DNA from: an uncultured Lachnospiraceae bacterium
GTDB taxonomy: Bacteria; Bacillota; Clostridia; Lachnospirales; Lachnospiraceae
Length of the DNA stretch: 6,172 bases
Direction of reading: 5' to 3'
Assembly: GCA_902766655.1 (NCBI GenBank)
Contig: CACXEL010000192.1
Coordinates: 1 to 6,172 of the forward strand
Shown here in pieces: positions 5,769 to 6,172 of the stretch. A program made the position numbers and the translations under genes. How positions within the stretch are numbered: position 1 is the first letter of the stretch; each line of letters opens with the position of its first letter. A model generated the notes under the pieces. That model made no database searches. It worked only from the letters and a program-made list of their open reading frames with translations, and was not told where the DNA came from.

Positions 5769-6172
5769 ATGATCATCACCCAGTACACCACCTTCAGCGC
5801 CAACGGCCAGGCCCTGCGCGAGGAGACCCTCATCCCCTGGAATCTTGAGAAAAATGAAGCCCGCCACACCGAGGTCGGCGTCATCAACCTCTATCCCGAG
5901 ATCACCTACCAGGAAATCGAGGGCTTCGGCGGCGCCATGACCGAGTCCTCCGCCTACCTGCTCTCCACCCTGGACGCGGAGACAAGGAAGGCTGTCCTCT
6001 CGCGCTATTTCGGCGCGGACGGACTCAACTACCGCTTCATCCGCACCTCCATCGACAGCTGTGACTTCGGCCTCAGCCAGTACCAGGCCGTGGAGGACCC
6101 CATCGCCGACCCGGATTTTGCGACCTTCACCATCGACCGCGACCGAAAATACATTATCCCCATGATCAAGGA
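5769..6172 (+). CDS. GH30-family glycoside hydrolase (5' part only)
   Basis: The first 134 codons are in the window and the frame runs off the right edge. The ATG follows AAAGGAGG (5756-5763) by five bases. The sequence EGFGGAMTESSAYLLSTL (51-68), followed by FGADGLNYRFIRTSIDSCDF (81-100) and a GLSQY segment, matches the start of the catalytic TIM barrel of glycoside hydrolase family 30 (glucosylceramidase-like; the family also includes beta-1,6-glucanases and xylanases). The N-terminal 45 residues would form the first strands of the accessory beta domain. There is no signal peptide, so the enzyme is probably cytoplasmic and acts on imported oligosaccharides or glycosides. The two catalytic glutamates lie beyond the window, so substrate and activity cannot be judged. 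It appears to have its own promoter and no operon partner upstream. Confidence 0.85.
   Translation, partial: MIITQYTTFSANGQALREETLIPWNLEKNEARHTEVGVINLYPEITYQEIEGFGGAMTESSAYLLSTLDAETRKAVLSRYFGADGLNYRFIRTSIDSCDFGLSQYQAVEDPIADPDFATFTIDRDRKYIIPMIK

Overview
The window reads as a chromosomal segment of a GC-rich member of the Clostridia (Bacillota), perhaps a gut or rumen Lachnospiraceae-like bacterium. This is inferred from strong AAAGGAG-type ribosome binding sites before nearly every gene, extended -10 promoters (TGn-TATAAT), a GTG start, and the protein families present. No rRNA or marker gene fixes the taxon.

Layout, left to right. (1) Positions 1-1353, minus strand: the N-terminal 451 codons of a fused permease/ATPase ABC exporter of the CydD type, running off the left edge. 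(2) Positions 1354-1831: a divergent intergenic region with a perfect 21-bp direct repeat (two copies), a doubtful 88-codon ORF, an extended -10 promoter and a terminator-like hairpin in the leader of the next gene. (3) Positions 1832-3193, plus strand: a MATE-family multidrug/cation antiporter. (4) Positions 3194-3417: a promoter region. (5) Positions 3418-5553: a two-gene operon for acetohydroxyacid synthase, with the catalytic subunit (ilvB) and the ACT-domain regulatory subunit (ilvN) 15 bp apart. (6) Positions 5551-5666: a striking palindromic element, with 48-bp perfect arms around a 6-nt loop, built from a 15-bp unit whose first degenerate copy begins on the ilvN stop codon. (7) Positions 5769-6172: the first 134 codons of a GH30-family glycoside hydrolase without signal peptide, cut by the right edge.

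How the genes work together. ilvB and ilvN make one enzyme, the first committed step of valine, leucine and isoleucine synthesis, with feedback control through the small subunit. The ABC exporter and the MATE pump are divergently oriented and may share the regulatory region between them, but no regulator gene is in view. The GH30 enzyme looks like an independent cytoplasmic sugar-processing gene.

I see no clear undescribed multi-gene system. The most noteworthy items are the palindromic element after ilvN, the divergent active-site and herbicide-site residues of this IlvB, and the terminator/alternative-pairing leader before the MATE gene.
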